DNA from: JAPHTQ01 sp050288165
GTDB lineage: Bacteria; Pseudomonadota; Gammaproteobacteria; Thiohalomonadales; Thiohalomonadaceae
Direction of reading: 5' to 3'
DNA: 64,000 bases
Assembly (NCBI GenBank): GCA_050288165.1
Contig: JBNKDG010000002.1
Coordinates: forward strand, 1 to 64,000
Shown here: positions 16,080 to 24,132 of the stretch, one piece after another
Numbering within the stretch: the stretch's first letter is position 1
Layout of the letters: every line of letters begins with the position of its first letter
Translations under genes and position numbers: made by a program
The notes under the pieces: model-generated
The model's database searches: none
The model's input: only the letters and a program-made list of their open reading frames with translations
What the model was told of the DNA's origin: nothing

Positions 16080-17873
16080 ATGTGCGGTATTTGCGGTGAG
16101 TTGCGCTTCGACGGTCAGCGTCCCGATCTGGCGCAGTTGGGCAATATGCTCAAGCTCCTTGAGCGGCGTGGCCCGGATCACGAGGGCAGTTTTTCCGATG
16201 GTCCGCTGGCACTGGGCCATCGACGCCTGTCGATCATCGACCTTTCCGAACGCAGTAACCAGCCGATGGTGGACAGCGAGTCGGGGCTGGTCATCGTCTT
16301 CAACGGCACCATCTACAACTATCCGCAACTGCGCGAGGAGCTGAAGGCCAAAGGCCATCGCTTTGTTTCCGGCGGCGACACCGAGGTGATCCTCAAGGCC
16401 TATGCGGCCTGGGGTGACCAGTGTGTGGAGCGGCTTATCGGCATGTTCGCCTTCGCCATCTGGGATACCCACAACCGGCGGCTGTTCCTGGCCCGGGATC
16501 GACTCGGTATCAAACCGCTCTACTACAGTCAGACCGGCGACCGTTTTCTCTTCGCCTCCAATATCCAGTCACTGCTTGCTGCGGGCGGTGTCGACAACAG
16601 CATCGATCCGGTGGGGCTACATAACCAGTTCACCCTGCACGGGGTGATCCCGGCACCGCGCACCATCCTCAGTGGGGTGCGCAAGCTGCGCCCCGGTTAC
16701 AGCATGAGCATCGACCTCAGCGGCCAGAGCGTGAGCCAGCCTTACTGGAAGCTCTACGCAAGCCGCCCATCTGAGCCGAAGAGCGAAGGAGAGTGGATCG
16801 AGGCGATCCATGAGGCACTGAAAACCTCGGTAAAGCGGCGGCTGGAGATCGCCGACGTACCGGTGGGTGTGTTGCTCTCCGGTGGACTCGATTCGTCGCT
16901 GCTGGTCGGGTTGCTGGCGGAGCAGGGGGTGAAGGATATCCTCACCTTCTCCATCGGTTTCGAGGATCAGCCGGAGGAGCAGGGCAGCGAGTTTGAGTTC
17001 TCGGATCAGGTGGTGGCGATGTACAACACCCGTCACCACAAGTACCACATCCCCAACGATCAGGTGCTGACACGTCTGCCCGAAGCGGTGACGCAGATGG
17101 CCGAACCGATGGTGGGGCAGGATGCGGTGGCCTTCTATCTTCTCTCCGAGCGGGTCTCGCAGGAGGTGAAGGTGGTGCAGAGCGGTCAGGGGGCCGACGA
17201 GGTCTTCGCCGGTTACTTCTGGTATCCGCTGATGGCGAAGGAGAAGGGCAGCGATCTGGAGCGTTTTGCCCGCCACTACTTCGACCGTCCCCACAGTGAG
17301 TTCCTCGAAACAGTGAGCGCCGACTATCGCGGTGAGGACCATACCTCGGCGCTGGTCAGCGAGCTGCTGGCCGAGCCGGGCGCCGATGAGTATCTGGACA
17401 AGGTGCTGCGTATGGATGCCACCACCCTGATCGTCGACGACCCGGTTAAGCGGGTCGACAATATGACCATGGCTTGGGGGCTGGAGGCGCGGGTGCCGTT
17501 CCTCGACCACGAACTGGTGGAACTGGCGATGGCGATGCCACCGTCGATGAAACTTGGCCCCAACGGTGACGACCACAAATATGTGCTTAAGCGGATCGCC
17601 CGTGGCCTGATCCCCGGTGCGGTGATCGACCGTCCCAAGGGCTATTTCCCCATGCCCGCCCTCAAATATGTGCGTGGCGAATTCCTTGAGTTCATGCGCG
17701 ACATCCTCGATTCCCAGGCCTGTCGCAACCGCGGAGTCTTTAACCGCGTTTATGTGGATAAGCTGCTGTCCGACCCGGATAACGAGGCCCATTTCACCAA
17801 ACTGCGCGGTTCCAAGCTGTGGCACCTGGCACTGCTGGAATTGTGGCTGCAGCGTAACGTCGACGGGGGTTGA
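16080..17873 (+). CDS. AsnB-like amidotransferase, NAGGN-synthesis type
   Basis: 597 residues. An N-terminal class-II glutamine amidotransferase domain has catalytic Cys2 (MCGICGE), RRGPD and FNGTIYNY. It is followed by an asparagine-synthetase domain with the ATP loop LSGGLDSSLL and SGQGADEVFAGY. Details such as HGVIPAPRTILSG, GADEVFAGYFWYP and the C-terminal PKGYFPMPALKYV resemble the subgroup that amidates N-acetylglutaminylglutamine, an osmolyte dipeptide, rather than ordinary AsnB. That subgroup normally sits beside an acetyltransferase-ligase and a peptidase; neither is here. Plain asparagine synthetase remains possible. Confidence 0.75.
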   Translation: MCGICGELRFDGQRPDLAQLGNMLKLLERRGPDHEGSFSDGPLALGHRRLSIIDLSERSNQPMVDSESGLVIVFNGTIYNYPQLREELKAKGHRFVSGGDTEVILKAYAAWGDQCVERLIGMFAFAIWDTHNRRLFLARDRLGIKPLYYSQTGDRFLFASNIQSLLAAGGVDNSIDPVGLHNQFTLHGVIPAPRTILSGVRKLRPGYSMSIDLSGQSVSQPYWKLYASRPSEPKSEGEWIEAIHEALKTSVKRRLEIADVPVGVLLSGGLDSSLLVGLLAEQGVKDILTFSIGFEDQPEEQGSEFEFSDQVVAMYNTRHHKYHIPNDQVLTRLPEAVTQMAEPMVGQDAVAFYLLSERVSQEVKVVQSGQGADEVFAGYFWYPLMAKEKGSDLERFARHYFDRPHSEFLETVSADYRGEDHTSALVSELLAEPGADEYLDKVLRMDATTLIVDDPVKRVDNMTMAWGLEARVPFLDHELVELAMAMPPSMKLGPNGDDHKYVLKRIARGLIPGAVIDRPKGYFPMPALKYVRGEFLEFMRDILDSQACRNRGVFNRVYVDKLLSDPDNEAHFTKLRGSKLWHLALLELWLQRNVDGG

Positions 17874-17941
17874 TATCCCGCGCCTCGCCTCCATTCAGGA
17901 GTAACACGCCCACGGGCGACCGATTAACTCTGGAGAGGAAA

Positions 17942-18265
17942 ATGGATGTATTGCAGCGCATCGACGGGATGGTGAAGAACAATCCCATCGTGATTTTCAT
18001 GAAGGGCACCCCGCAGATGCCCATGTGTGGTTTTTCCAGTCGCACCGCCCAGGTGTTGCAGGCCAGCGGCGTCGAGTTCGCCTACGTCAACGTCCTGGCG
18101 GACCCCGAGATTTTTGAGAACCTGCCACGCTACCAGGACTGGCCGACCTTTCCCCAGGTCTACGTCAACGGTGAGCTGATCGGCGGCCACGACATCGTGG
18201 TGGAGATGTACCAGAAGGGTGAGTTACAGCCGCTACTGCAGGCCGCGGCGAACAAGCCGAACTGA
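17942..18265 (+). CDS. grxD: Monothiol glutaredoxin (Grx4 type)
   Basis: 107 residues with the monothiol active site CGFS (MPMCGFSSRT), the WPTFPQVYVNGELIGG glutathione-binding loop and normal length. Grx4 proteins hold a [2Fe-2S] cluster between two monomers and glutathione and hand it to client proteins. A GAGAGGAAA ribosome site precedes the ATG. It stands 68 bases after the amidotransferase gene, followed by a hairpin. Confidence 0.95.
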   Translation: MDVLQRIDGMVKNNPIVIFMKGTPQMPMCGFSSRTAQVLQASGVEFAYVNVLADPEIFENLPRYQDWPTFPQVYVNGELIGGHDIVVEMYQKGELQPLLQAAANKPN

Positions 18266-18287
18266 ATATCCCTGGATAGAACATGAT

Positions 18288-18313
18288 CTGCGTCACAGAA
18301 AATGGTGGCGCAG
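18288..18313 (+). terminator. Hairpin after grxD
   Basis: A 9-bp stem with one G-T pair (ctgcgtcac 18288-18296 and gtggcgcag 18305-18313) and an 8-base loop, 22 bases after the grxD stop. A moderate T-run (gttttctcagttt) follows within 10 bases. Probable intrinsic terminator. Confidence 0.5.
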
Positions 18314-18419
18314 AGACCCGTTTTCTCAGTTTCCACAATGACTTAGGGGAATCTTAAGCCCCGATTCAGACTTTACTTATATAAATGTCCGCCACTCGTC
18401 ATCAATCGTGGAGGACACG

Positions 18420-19043
18420 ATGTCGTCAGATAGTGAAGTCAGGGTATGGGACCCGCTGGTGCGGCTGTTCCACTGGTCGCTGGTGATCGCCTTTATTACC
18501 GCCTATGTCACTGGAGATGAACTGGAAGATGTTCATGTCGTGGCTGGTTATTTTATCGTTGGATTGGTAGTCTTTCGTCTTATCTGGGGTTTCATCGGCA
18601 CCAGACACGCACGGTTCAGCGATTTCGTTTTTCGTCCCCCCACCGTTATCGCCTACCTCAAGGACATTCTCGCCTTCCGGGCCAAGCGCTACATCGGCCA
18701 TAACCCGGCAGGCGGTGCGATGGTCGTTGCGCTGCTGATTTCTCTTTCGCTGGCTACCCTGTCCGGGATGAAGTTGCTTGCTGTGGAAGAGAACGAAGGC
18801 CCCTTTGCTGCAATACAGATTGAGAACATCAGTCCCGTGGCCGTTGCGATGGCCGATGAGGACGAAGAGCACGAACATGACGGGGGTAAGGAGGAGTCGG
18901 TCTGGGAGGAAGTGCACGAGTTTTTCGTCAACTTCACCCTGTTGCTGGTTCTGTTGCACCTCGCCGGAGTTGCGGTAAGTAGTTTTGCTCACGGTGAAAA
19001 TCTTCCCCGCGCCATGGTCACTGGCAAGAAGCGTCAAGATTAG
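18420..19043 (+). CDS. Cytochrome b561-family membrane protein with acidic His-rich insert
   Basis: About 207 residues from ATG 18420, 5 bases after GGAGG; an in-frame GTG at 18408 is less likely. Four membrane helices with b-heme histidine candidates (RLFHWSLV, DVHVVAGY, the last helix LLVLLHLAG) match the cytochrome b561/Ni-Fe hydrogenase b-subunit family. Between helices 3 and 4 is an acidic insert (DEDEEHEHDGGKEE) that could bind metal. First gene of a four-gene cytochrome operon, 9 bases before the next. Confidence 0.88.
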   Translation: MSSDSEVRVWDPLVRLFHWSLVIAFITAYVTGDELEDVHVVAGYFIVGLVVFRLIWGFIGTRHARFSDFVFRPPTVIAYLKDILAFRAKRYIGHNPAGGAMVVALLISLSLATLSGMKLLAVEENEGPFAAIQIENISPVAVAMADEDEEHEHDGGKEESVWEEVHEFFVNFTLLLVLLHLAGVAVSSFAHGENLPRAMVTGKKRQD

Positions 19044-19052
19044 GGGACGAGT

Positions 19053-20159
19053 ATGAGTAAGGTGCGCATCTGGGATCTTCCCACCCGGGTTTTCCACTGG
19101 AGTTTTGCCACGGCCTGTATTGTGGCGTGGATAACTGGTGACGATGCGCGCTATACCGACATTCACCTTTACACGGGTTATCTTGCCTTAGCGCTGCTGC
19201 TGTTCCGCCTGGTTTGGGGCTTCATCGGTGGGCGCTACGCGCGCTTTACCCAATTCATCACAGGCCCACGCAAGGTGTTCGAACACCTGAGCCATCTGGG
19301 CGACCACCACTATGACCATGGTCGTGGTCATAATCCCGCCGGTGCGATTGCCGTCGTTCTCATGCTGGTACTGATACTGGCACTCAGTGTGACCGGCCTG
19401 ATCGTCCTCGGTGGCGAAGAGGGCTTCGGTCCACTGAAGGGGCTGTTCACCATTGAGCAGGGCGATGCGGTACACACCTGGCATGCGCGGCTGGCGTGGG
19501 CATGGTTGGCGGTGGTTCTGTTGCATCTCGGCGGTGTGGTGTTAATGGGGACACTGCAGCGTGAAAGCCTGATCCTGGCGATGTTTACCGGCGCCAAGGA
19601 GGGCGGCATCGCCGAGGCCGAGCAAAACAACTCGCCTCGCGTTGCCCGGGTAATGCTGGCACTGATCGCTATTTACTCTCTGGCGTGGTTCTTCCCCTAT
19701 CTGCTGGCCACCGATGAGAAGCCTTACCTTCCCTTTGTCGATACCTCGCTGGTGCAGAACCAGGAGTGGCACGATAACTGTGACTCCTGTCATGCCGCAT
19801 ATCACCCCAGCCTGCTACCAACACATTCATGGCAACGATTGTTCGATGAAGAGATGCATCACTTTGGCGAAGGCTTGTATCTGGATGTTGAGACGATGGT
19901 GATTCTGCGTGATTACGCAGTGAAGAACAGCGCCGAGCACTCTCACCGTGAAGTGAGCTGGCGCACGCTCAAGTCGCTGGGTCAGGAGGAACATCCCAAT
20001 CGCATTACCGAAACACCTTACTGGCAAGCGGTACATGCAAAACTGGGGCACGATATCTGGGAAGGACACGGTGTATATGGCAAGGCGGATTGCGGTGGTT
20101 GCCACAGGGATGCGGAAACGGGTGGATTTATGAATGGCGGGATGCATATCCCGGATTAG
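19053..20159 (+). CDS. Cytochrome b561 fused to a diheme cytochrome c (DHC) domain
   Basis: 368 residues. Residues 1-180 are a four-helix cytochrome b561 with heme-ligand histidines near 15, 38 and 158. A fifth helix (about 198-216) exports the C-terminal domain, which carries two c-heme sites, CDSCH (243-247) and CGGCH (347-351). The soluble part is clearly related to the separate DHC protein two genes downstream: compare CDSCHAAYHPSLLPTHSW with CGSCHFAYQPALLPAASW, and RITETPYW with RITDIPYI. It likely moves electrons from quinol through b-hemes to periplasmic c-hemes, then to SHP or DHC. Confidence 0.9.
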   Translation: MSKVRIWDLPTRVFHWSFATACIVAWITGDDARYTDIHLYTGYLALALLLFRLVWGFIGGRYARFTQFITGPRKVFEHLSHLGDHHYDHGRGHNPAGAIAVVLMLVLILALSVTGLIVLGGEEGFGPLKGLFTIEQGDAVHTWHARLAWAWLAVVLLHLGGVVLMGTLQRESLILAMFTGAKEGGIAEAEQNNSPRVARVMLALIAIYSLAWFFPYLLATDEKPYLPFVDTSLVQNQEWHDNCDSCHAAYHPSLLPTHSWQRLFDEEMHHFGEGLYLDVETMVILRDYAVKNSAEHSHREVSWRTLKSLGQEEHPNRITETPYWQAVHAKLGHDIWEGHGVYGKADCGGCHRDAETGGFMNGGMHIPD

Positions 20160-20174
20160 TCGCAGGAGATGAAA

Positions 20175-20582
20175 ATGAAAGCGCTTAGTGCCGTCTTGGC
20201 TCTTGGGGTTTCGATGTTTGATATCGCGACGACGTTTGCTGCGGATGCCGTGGCCGAACGTCTGGTTGTGTATGAACGTGATGGCGTCACGGATTTTAAT
20301 GCAGAGCGTGGCAAACAGATGTGGGTGGAGCAATTTTCTCAACCCAATGGCAAACGTCCGCGTAGTTGTTCGACCTGCCATACAGACGATCCTACTGCGG
20401 TGGGTATGCATGAGCGTACTGGTAAAGAGATCGCGCCGCTTGCACCGTCGGTTAATCCGGAACGTTTGACCAGTGGCAAGGACATTGAGAAGTGGTTTAC
20501 GCGTAACTGCAAATGGACAGTAGGCAGGGCCTGTACATCGCAGGAGAAGGGTGACTTTCTTCTCTATTTGCGTGGCCTGTAA
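20175..20582 (+). CDS. SHP-type monoheme cytochrome c (DUF1924)
   Basis: About 135 residues from ATG 20175, 6 bases after AGGAG; an in-frame ATG at 20169 sits too close to that site. A signal peptide ends near AATTFA. The c-heme site is CSTCH (about 65-69). The C-terminal stretch NCKWTVGRAC contains an Asn and two cysteines, as in sphaeroides heme protein, where an Asn is a displaceable axial ligand and the heme binds oxygen or nitric oxide. SHP is classically encoded with DHC and a cytochrome b, exactly the context here. Physiological role unresolved. Confidence 0.9.
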   Translation: MKALSAVLALGVSMFDIATTFAADAVAERLVVYERDGVTDFNAERGKQMWVEQFSQPNGKRPRSCSTCHTDDPTAVGMHERTGKEIAPLAPSVNPERLTSGKDIEKWFTRNCKWTVGRACTSQEKGDFLLYLRGL

Positions 20583-20604
20583 AGATAGAAATGGAGTTTG
20601 ATGT

Positions 20605-21147
20605 ATGAAGAAATGGGTGCTCCCCCTGAGCGTAACGTTAATCCTGTTGGCTGGCAGCAGTATGGCTTTTTCCGACGACGACTGGGGTTGGTCCGGGCAT
20701 AAACATACGATACCGCCCGTTGCAAACCAGTTGTATGCCGAGGAGTGCGGTAGCTGTCATTTTGCCTATCAGCCTGCGTTGTTGCCTGCGGCATCGTGGA
20801 AGAAGTTGCTGACGCGGTTACAGAATCACTTCGGTGAGAATGCTGAACTGCCTGAACAGAGTGTGCAGGAACTGATCGCGTATCTTGAGGCCAATGCCGC
20901 CGACAAGGTCACTGGCTATAAGCGTCCGGCAAAGATCATGCGGTCGTTGGGTGACATGGCGCCGTTGCGAATTACCGATATTCCCTATATCCACCGGCAA
21001 CACCACGAGATTCCCGCAAGATTGATCAAAGATAATCCGGATATCCGCAGCCTGAGCAACTGCGCCAACTGCCATATCAAGGCGGCGTCAGGTTCCTATG
21101 CGGAGCGTGAGATTCGTATTCCTGGGATTGGGCGCTGGGAAGACTAG
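20605..21147 (+). CDS. Diheme cytochrome c (DHC)
   Basis: 180 residues with a signal peptide ending near SSMA-FS. Two c-heme motifs, CGSCH (48-52) and CANCH (153-157), are separated by a helical region, matching the DHC family that donates electrons to SHP. It is the last gene of the operon. Because the second gene of the operon carries its own DHC domain, this locus encodes two DHC modules for one SHP. Confidence 0.92.
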   Translation: MKKWVLPLSVTLILLAGSSMAFSDDDWGWSGHKHTIPPVANQLYAEECGSCHFAYQPALLPAASWKKLLTRLQNHFGENAELPEQSVQELIAYLEANAADKVTGYKRPAKIMRSLGDMAPLRITDIPYIHRQHHEIPARLIKDNPDIRSLSNCANCHIKAASGSYAEREIRIPGIGRWED

Positions 21148-21202
21148 TCTGGGTGATGCCAGGTGTGTGCTAAAAAGCAGGCCGCATCATTCCTGCGAGT
21201 AT

Positions 21203-21345
21203 AGAAGTGGTTTCAAAATTTGGATTCGCGCCCGGAGACAAGGCGCGAAGACTGCGAGGAGCGCAGTTTACCGGTAGTAAATGAGCACCGCAGCAGGCTT
21301 TGCAACGCAGTATCAGGGGGCGAAGACCATTTTGAGGCCACTTCT
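21203..21345. repeat. MITE-like element with ~30-bp imperfect inverted ends
   Basis: The left end (21203: agaagtggtttcaaaat) and right end (attttgaggccacttct, 21329-21345) are inverted copies matching at 15 of 17 bases. Similarity continues inward for another dozen bases (ggattcgcgccc against ggtcttcgcccc). The ~80-base core has repeated gcgaagactgcgaggagcgc-like sequence and no protein frame. The right tip includes part of the rnt stop codon. It is a non-autonomous repeat filling the gap between DHC and rnt. Confidence 0.65.
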
Positions 21346-21991
21346 AGTCGTCTTCGAGACAGGTGGTAATTGGACAGCCACCCATCTTGCGCCACAGGTT
21401 GATGATGGCGCAGAACAGATCAGCGGTTCGCTCGGCATCGTAGATCGCCGAGTGGGCTTGTGAATCGTCCCATTCAATTCCTGCCGCTCTGACCGCACGC
21501 GCCAACACCGTCTGACCGTAGGCCAGTCCACCCAGGGTAGCGGTATCAAAGGTACTGAAGCTATGGAACGGACTCTTCTTATTCCCGGTACGTTCAATCG
21601 CCGCCTTGATGAATCCCAGATCGAAAAACGGATTGTGTCCCACCAGGATGGCGCGGGTGCAGTTTTGTAACTTTACTTCATCCCGTAGCGGGGCAAATAT
21701 CTGCTCCAGCGCCTTGTCTTCGGCCTTGGCGAAGCGGAAAGGGTTGTAGGGATCGATGCCGGTGAACTCCAGTGCCCGTTTGTCCAGATTGGCGTTGGGG
21801 AACGGCTCTACATGGCAGGCATAGGTATCATGACGGTAGAGGTAACCTTCTTTATCCATACGCACGGTGACCGCCGCGATCTCCAGCAGTGCATCGGTCT
21901 CCGCATTGAAACCGGCGGTCTCCACGTCGACAATGACGGGAAGAAATCCGCGGAAGCGATCGGCAATTTTGTAGGTGTATGAATCCTGCAT
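21344..21991 (-). CDS. rnt: Ribonuclease T
   Basis: 215 residues from ATG 21991 (MQDSYTYK), the same length as the E. coli enzyme. DEDDh exonuclease residues are visible: DVETAGFN (Asp and Glu), GHNPFFDLGF, and the final HSAIYDAERT with His and Asp. RNase T trims 3' ends of tRNA, 5S and 23S rRNA and DNA. Its stop codon overlaps the end of the adjacent MITE-like repeat by two bases. Confidence 0.95.
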   Translation of the reverse strand: MQDSYTYKIADRFRGFLPVIVDVETAGFNAETDALLEIAAVTVRMDKEGYLYRHDTYACHVEPFPNANLDKRALEFTGIDPYNPFRFAKAEDKALEQIFAPLRDEVKLQNCTRAILVGHNPFFDLGFIKAAIERTGNKKSPFHSFSTFDTATLGGLAYGQTVLARAVRAAGIEWDDSQAHSAIYDAERTADLFCAIINLWRKMGGCPITTCLEDD

Positions 21992-22064
21992 GGGGGGCAA
22001 GCTTACAGGATTGAGTCATTTTTTTCTAAGGCAGATGACGGGATGATGAAAATGGAGGTGGATA

Positions 22065-22922
22065 ATGCGTCGTATCGCTAAAGGGATAGTGCTGTTCATC
22101 CTGCTCTATTCGCCGTTGCTGTGGGCAGAACAGGCGCTGTTATGGCAGGTGGAGTCGCCACGTGGTGTGATCAGTTATCTCTTCGGTACCATCCACTCCG
22201 ATGATCCACGGGTGCTGGACCTGCCTGAGCCGATAGCGCTGGCGTTTGACAAGGCAAAAACCGTCGTGCTGGAACTGGACCTGGGACAGGACTCTCTGGC
22301 ACAGATGGGACAGGCGGTGCTTTTGCCGCAGGGGCAGCATCTTGCTGATTTGATCCCGTCTCCACTTTATCGCGATGTTATCAAGGCCATGGGTGATCTG
22401 GGTTATCCCGAGGAGATTACCCAACAGCTGAGTCCCTGGGCGGTGCAGATGAGTCTGAGTATGCCGCCGCAGAAAACCGGGATGTTCCTCGATGCGGTGC
22501 TCTACGAGCAGGCGGTTGCCGCAAACAAACGCGTGGTCGGGCTGGAGACGGTTGAAGAGCAGCTTTCCGTGTTTCGTGATCTGTCGCTGGCAGATCAGAT
22601 CGTGCTGCTCGAACAGGCGCTCAAGGATTATCCGCAACTGGGCAAGCTGATGGAGGATATCCTGCAGGCGTGGCTGGATCGCGATCTGGACAGAATGTCG
22701 AAGATGAGTAACGACACCATGTCCGAATTGCCGAAACCGATCCAGCAGCGTTTCGGTCGCAATCTGGTGGAGGTGCGCAATCACCGCATGGCCGAGCGTT
22801 CGCTGCCGCTGCTGCGCGAAGGCGGGGCGTTTGTTGCTGTTGGTACCTTGCATCTGGTGGGTGATGAGGGACTAGTTGTTTTACTGCGCAAGGCGGGGAT
22901 GAAGGTGACAGCAATCTATTAA
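22065..22922 (+). CDS. TraB/GumN (PrgY-like) exported protein
   Basis: 285 residues with a signal peptide (ending LLWA) after a strong GGAGG site. Family motifs are SYLFGTIHSDDPRV near the start, a GxxH-like pair later (VAVGTLHLVGDEGLV), and E-rich helices between. The TraB/GumN family is related to Tiki-type metalloproteases; the two GxH motifs and a Glu would form the active site. Its bacterial role is largely unknown. It is monocistronic between rnt and rdgC. Confidence 0.88.
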   Translation: MRRIAKGIVLFILLYSPLLWAEQALLWQVESPRGVISYLFGTIHSDDPRVLDLPEPIALAFDKAKTVVLELDLGQDSLAQMGQAVLLPQGQHLADLIPSPLYRDVIKAMGDLGYPEEITQQLSPWAVQMSLSMPPQKTGMFLDAVLYEQAVAANKRVVGLETVEEQLSVFRDLSLADQIVLLEQALKDYPQLGKLMEDILQAWLDRDLDRMSKMSNDTMSELPKPIQQRFGRNLVEVRNHRMAERSLPLLREGGAFVAVGTLHLVGDEGLVVLLRKAGMKVTAIY

Positions 22923-23004
22923 GCCCAGTTCTGCGCACGCAGGATGAAATGATGGCAGCGGTCGGTCATAATGCGCAGCCCGAGCAAGCTGTGGAACATT
23001 CCCA

Positions 23005-23919
23005 ATGTGGTTTAAAAATCTCACCCTCTACCGCCTCACCCGCTCCTTTGAGCTGGATCATGACGCCCTAAACCATGCCCTACAGGGCCACGCCTTCCAG
23101 CCCTGTGGCAAGAGCGTTCCCTTCAGCTACGGCTGGGCCGCGCCGCTCGGGCGCCACGGCGAGCAACTGGTTCACAGCATCGGCCACTACTCGATGATCT
23201 GCGCCCGCAAGGAGGAGCGTCTACTCCCCGCCGCGGTGATTAACGAGCAACTGGCGGAGAAGGTCGAACAGATCGAACAGGCCGAGGCCCGCCCGCTCGG
23301 TCGCAAGGAGCGCCAGCAACTCAAAGAGGAGCTGACCTTCACCCTGCTGCCGCAGGCCTTCACCCGCAGCCGCACCACCTACGCCTACATCGATCGCAAA
23401 AACCGCTGGCTGGTGGTCGATGCCGCCAGCACCAACCGCGCCGAAGAGCTGGTCTCACTGCTGCGCCAGTCGGTAGAGGGGGTGAGCGCGCGCCTGCCGC
23501 AGAGCAACGAATCGCCGCGAGTGATCATGAGTCAGTGGCTGCGCGGTGAAAACATTCCCGCCGGATTCGAACTGGGCGACGAATACGAACTACAGGATGG
23601 CGACAAGGAAGGAGCGATCGTCCGCTGCCGCCGTCAGGACCCCCACGCCGAAGAGATCCAGAACCACCTGGAGGCAGGCAAACAGGTCGCCAAACTGGCA
23701 TTGACCTGGCAGGAGCGTATCGAGTTTGTCGTCCCCGACGACCTCAGCATCAAACGTCTGCGCTTCACCGACACCGTCAAGGCCGAGCAGGACGATGCCA
23801 TCGACGACCCGGCGCAGCAGTTCGACAGCGACTTTGCGTTGATGAGTCTGGAGTTGTCGAAGTTTATCGAGGCGGTGATTAAAGCGTTTGGTGGGGAGAG
23901 TGAGATTGAGCCAGTTTAG
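23005..23919 (+). CDS. rdgC: Recombination-associated protein RdgC
   Basis: 304 residues, the expected length, starting MWFKNLTLYRLT and including the PCGKSVPFSYGW and RKNRWLVVDAAS blocks of RdgC. RdgC forms a ring-shaped dimer that binds DNA and limits RecA loading. The ribosome site is weak. It is followed by repeat-rich DNA and then the AT-rich ParA cassette on the other strand. Confidence 0.96.
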   Translation: MWFKNLTLYRLTRSFELDHDALNHALQGHAFQPCGKSVPFSYGWAAPLGRHGEQLVHSIGHYSMICARKEERLLPAAVINEQLAEKVEQIEQAEARPLGRKERQQLKEELTFTLLPQAFTRSRTTYAYIDRKNRWLVVDAASTNRAEELVSLLRQSVEGVSARLPQSNESPRVIMSQWLRGENIPAGFELGDEYELQDGDKEGAIVRCRRQDPHAEEIQNHLEAGKQVAKLALTWQERIEFVVPDDLSIKRLRFTDTVKAEQDDAIDDPAQQFDSDFALMSLELSKFIEAVIKAFGGESEIEPV

Positions 23920-23952
23920 ATTTTGGCAGTGAGCAAGTTGAAATCAAGACCA

Positions 23953-23980
23953 ATGGCCACGGAATACACGGAAAACACGG
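23953..23980 (+). repeat. 9-bp-phased repeat, left copy flanking the ParA cassette
   Basis: atggccacggaa-tacacggaaaacacgga: three CACGGA units spaced exactly 9 bases apart. A near-identical inverted copy lies at 26261-26288, on the far side of the AT-rich cassette. Confidence 0.8.
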
Positions 23981-24007
23981 AAGTGAGCGATGCGTGTTTC
24001 TCCCGTC

Positions 24008-24028
24008 ATGCCGGACTTGCTCCGGCAT
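24008..24028. repeat. Short REP-like hairpin downstream of rdgC
   Basis: atgccgga-cttgc-tccggcat, an 8-bp stem with a 5-base loop in the gap between rdgC and the ParA cassette. The motif resembles dispersed extragenic palindromes. It could also act weakly as a transcript end for the convergent genes. The rest of 23920-24132 shows no gene. Confidence 0.5.
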
Positions 24029-24132
24029 CCAGGGCTTCGACAGAAACGGTCAAATTTGGATCGATAGGCAGGATGGGTAAGCAGGAGTTTTTGATCTGAC
24101 CCCAAACATTCTTTGACGCAAAAGGAAAAATC

